Shown here: positions 62,000-64,000 of the stretch, in pieces
Layout of the letters: each line of letters starts with the position of its first letter
How positions within the stretch are numbered: position 1 is the stretch's first letter
From: Paraglaciecola marina
GTDB lineage: Bacteria > Pseudomonadota > Gammaproteobacteria > Enterobacterales > Alteromonadaceae
DNA length: 64,000 bases
NCBI RefSeq assembly: GCF_004360155.1
Contig: NZ_SAIS01000004.1
Location: 62,001 to 126,000, forward strand
Reading direction: 5' to 3'
Translations under genes and position numbers: made by a program
Notes under the pieces: generated by a model
What the model was told of the DNA's origin: nothing
What the model saw: the letters and a program-made list of their open reading frames with translations, nothing else
The model's database searches: none

Positions 62000-63644
62000 G
62001 TCTATAGACCCCATTACTACAGAAATCATCCAAAGCTCGATGAAAGCGATAACCGATGAAATGTTTGTGACCATGCGAAAAACTGCTATGAGTTCTGTTA
62101 TCTATGAAGTTCTCGACTTTGGTGTGGCTATGTTTGACGCAAATGGCCAGCTCGCCAGCTCCGGATCAGGAATCCCCGGCTTTATCGGTATGTTGGAGCC
62201 AGGCGTGCAATCCGTTATGGAAAAATTCGATGAAACCATGATTGCACCAGGTGATATTTTTATTACCAATATTCCTCACAAAGGGGGAGTCAGCCATTTA
62301 AATGATGTAGTGTTAATACTCCCAGTATTTTATCAAAGCAAACGAATTGGTTGGCTAGCCAACAAAGCCCACTGGGTGGATGTTGGCGGCTCATTTCCAG
62401 GTAGCATTAGTGCAGAAGCAACTGAGATATATCAAGAAGGGCTGCAATTACCCTGCGTAAAAGTCATAGCAAAAGGAGAATTAAATCAGGCCGTGCTCGA
62501 TATTATGATGATTAACAGCAGGCAGCCAGAAACCACGCAAGGTGACTTTTGGGCAGGCGTGGCGTCAATGCGAGCAGGAGAAAAGCGCTTTCTCAACTTG
62601 GCCAAAAAGTATGGTGTTGATGCCCTAGATTTTGCCATAGCCGACTATATTGAACTTGCAGAGAAAATATCTAGAAATGCACTTGCTAAATTGCCAGCGG
62701 GCACCTATCAGGCAAACGAAGTCACTGATGACGGACTCGATATCAAAGCGACCGTCACCATTACCCCAGAAGAATTTATAGTTGACCTAACGGGTAATCC
62801 TCCACAGCAGGCCAACGCATTGAATGCTTCCTATGACGCGACTATGGTCGATTTACAAATGATTTTTAAAGCCATTGCTAGCCCACAGACATTTGCTAAT
62901 GCAGGCTCTTTTAAGCCAATTAAATTGTTGGTAGATGATAATTCAATGTTTGCTGCTAAATATCCGTCAGCGATGAGCGTTTATTACGAGACCAGTATTA
63001 TGCTGTTTGATTTAATTTGGAAAGCGCTAGCGCCGGCCATCCCTGAATCCTTAACGGCTGGCCATTACGCTTCAATATGTGGCACCTTCTTGGGTGGTCC
63101 TCATCCAGATACAGGCTTACCACTGAGCATAGTAGAGCCTCAAATTGGAGGATGGGGCGCAAGCCGCAGTCGAGACGGTGTGAATGCACTATATACAGGT
63201 TACCATGGGGATACATTTAACGTCCCCGCAGAAGTAACCGAGCAACGCAATGGGATCATGATCGAGCGTTTGGAGTTAAATGATGAACCGGGTGGAGAGG
63301 GCGAGTTTATAGGCGGCAAAGGGATCAAGCTTTACTACCGTATATTAGCTGACAACTGGTGGATAACTATGGCCTATGTGCGCTCTTGTGTTGGCCCATG
63401 GGGCTTAGACGGCGGGCTAAGAGGCTCACACAATTACATTAATGTAGTCAAAAAAGATGGTAAAAAAACACGTTATCGGATTTGTACTGCCTTACAGCTT
63501 AATAAAGGAGATGTAATTGAAGTATTCACTGCCAATGGTGGTGGGTATGGTAAACCTGAAAATCGGTCGTTAGACGCTATTCAAAATGATTTGAAAAACG
63601 GCTACATCACGCCGGAGCGGGCAAAAGAAATCTATAAGGTTTAA
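61989..63644 (+). CDS. hyuB: hydantoinase/oxoprolinase subunit B
   Basis: The 551-residue HyuB partner starts inside the end of hyuA, with AGGAG six bases upstream. Family blocks are visible: SSMKAITDEMFVTMRKTAMS at the N-terminus, DIFITNIPHKGGVSHLNDV near 95, and the C-terminal GGEGEFIGGKG and NGGGYGKP. It forms the catalytic complex with HyuA. Gene symbols follow the family name; the natural substrate is not known. Confidence 0.92.
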   Translation: MMNKSIDPITTEIIQSSMKAITDEMFVTMRKTAMSSVIYEVLDFGVAMFDANGQLASSGSGIPGFIGMLEPGVQSVMEKFDETMIAPGDIFITNIPHKGGVSHLNDVVLILPVFYQSKRIGWLANKAHWVDVGGSFPGSISAEATEIYQEGLQLPCVKVIAKGELNQAVLDIMMINSRQPETTQGDFWAGVASMRAGEKRFLNLAKKYGVDALDFAIADYIELAEKISRNALAKLPAGTYQANEVTDDGLDIKATVTITPEEFIVDLTGNPPQQANALNASYDATMVDLQMIFKAIASPQTFANAGSFKPIKLLVDDNSMFAAKYPSAMSVYYETSIMLFDLIWKALAPAIPESLTAGHYASICGTFLGGPHPDTGLPLSIVEPQIGGWGASRSRDGVNALYTGYHGDTFNVPAEVTEQRNGIMIERLELNDEPGGEGEFIGGKGIKLYYRILADNWWITMAYVRSCVGPWGLDGGLRGSHNYINVVKKDGKKTRYRICTALQLNKGDVIEVFTANGGGYGKPENRSLDAIQNDLKNGYITPERAKEIYKV

Positions 63645-63657
63645 AAAGATACAAGTC

Positions 63658-64000
63658 ATGAATGTTAAAATTCACCACATTAAAGTATCCACGAAAATAG
63701 GCAGCTTTTGCATTCAGTTGAATGCAAAAGAGGCCCCTCATACATGTGAATATTTTCAGAATATTATTCACAATAATAAACTGGAAGAAGGTACGATATT
63801 TAGGGTGCTAACCGCCCAAAATCAAACATCTGAACCGCGTATTCACGCCTTGCAGATGGGGAGTCATAATGCATTGTCAGAGTTTCGTTCTCATATTCTC
63901 CATGAACATACAAAGATGACAGGGTTAGCTCATCGCAAATGGAGTGTATCTGCCGCAAGGTATGCGCCAGGCGAGCTTTACCAAAGTTTTTTTATTTGTA
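63658..64000 (+). CDS. cyclophilin-type peptidyl-prolyl isomerase-like protein (partial)
   Basis: An open frame of 114 codons from ATG at 63658 runs off the window, 13 bases after hyuB. The start TKIGSFCIQLNAKEAPHTCEYFQNI, then GTIFRVLT, IHALQMGS and MTGLAHRKWSVSAARYAPG…FFIC follow the cyclophilin pattern, in which usually Arg-Val, Gln-Gly-Gly and Phe-Phe-Ile line the active site. No signal peptide is visible. The usual Gln-Gly-Gly is QMGS here, so activity may be altered. Its operon position implies a link to the hydantoinase pathway. Confidence 0.75.
   Translation, partial: MNVKIHHIKVSTKIGSFCIQLNAKEAPHTCEYFQNIIHNNKLEEGTIFRVLTAQNQTSEPRIHALQMGSHNALSEFRSHILHEHTKMTGLAHRKWSVSAARYAPGELYQSFFIC

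Overview
The window reads as chromosome of a marine gammaproteobacterium of the Alteromonadales, most like the Glaciecola/Paraglaciecola/Alteromonas group. This rests on low to moderate GC, dense housekeeping genes, many TonB/MCP/c-di-GMP genes, and two gene orders typical of that group: uvrA diverging from a YajR-type MFS gene and ssb, then mreB-mreC-mreD-maf-rng-yhdP-nit-tldD, with darP and pmbA beyond. I see no tRNA, rRNA, insertion sequence, integrase or CRISPR array. The genus is inference.

Layout. 1-10.4 kb: tail of an unknown gene, hemE, a leftward run mpl / S1-P1 nuclease / PhoD-like phosphatase, fbp, a chemoreceptor with a C-terminal sensor region, and a DUF885 lipoprotein peptidase. 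10.8-16.4 kb: a DUF3299 protein, a classical chemoreceptor, a thioesterase and uvrA. 16.5-23.3 kb: the leftward thiamine operon thiC-thiDE-thiF-thiS-thiG-thiH behind a clear TPP riboswitch. 23.5-27.2 kb: a serine hydrolase, a YajR-like transporter and ssb.

27.4-29.4 kb: between ssb and mreB, where Vibrio and Shewanella keep the whole MSHA pilus locus, only a small secreted protein, an MshF-like protein and one MshA/MshB-type pilin remain. 29.6-42.5 kb: the cell-shape, RNase G, YhdP and TldD/PmbA genes, with several overlapping starts that use GTG or TTG.

42.9-54.5 kb: an envelope glycan locus. It has an NfrB-like glycosyltransferase with a c-di-GMP-type C-terminal region, an NfrA-like TPR/outer-membrane protein, a DUF4434 protein and a convergent wecB, followed by an unknown gene, a secreted DUF1439-like protein and an EAL phosphodiesterase with a degenerate GGDEF. 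It resembles the phage N4 receptor glycan system of E. coli gathered in one place with a possible c-di-GMP regulator.

54.6-64.0 kb: a catabolic-looking cluster. A MalT-like LuxR regulator diverges from a TonB-dependent receptor, hydantoinase/oxoprolinase subunits A and B, and a cyclophilin-type protein cut by the window edge. The divergent promoter region carries three G/C tracts that could be its operator. This cluster and the NfrA/NfrB/WecB locus are the best candidates for undescribed biology here.
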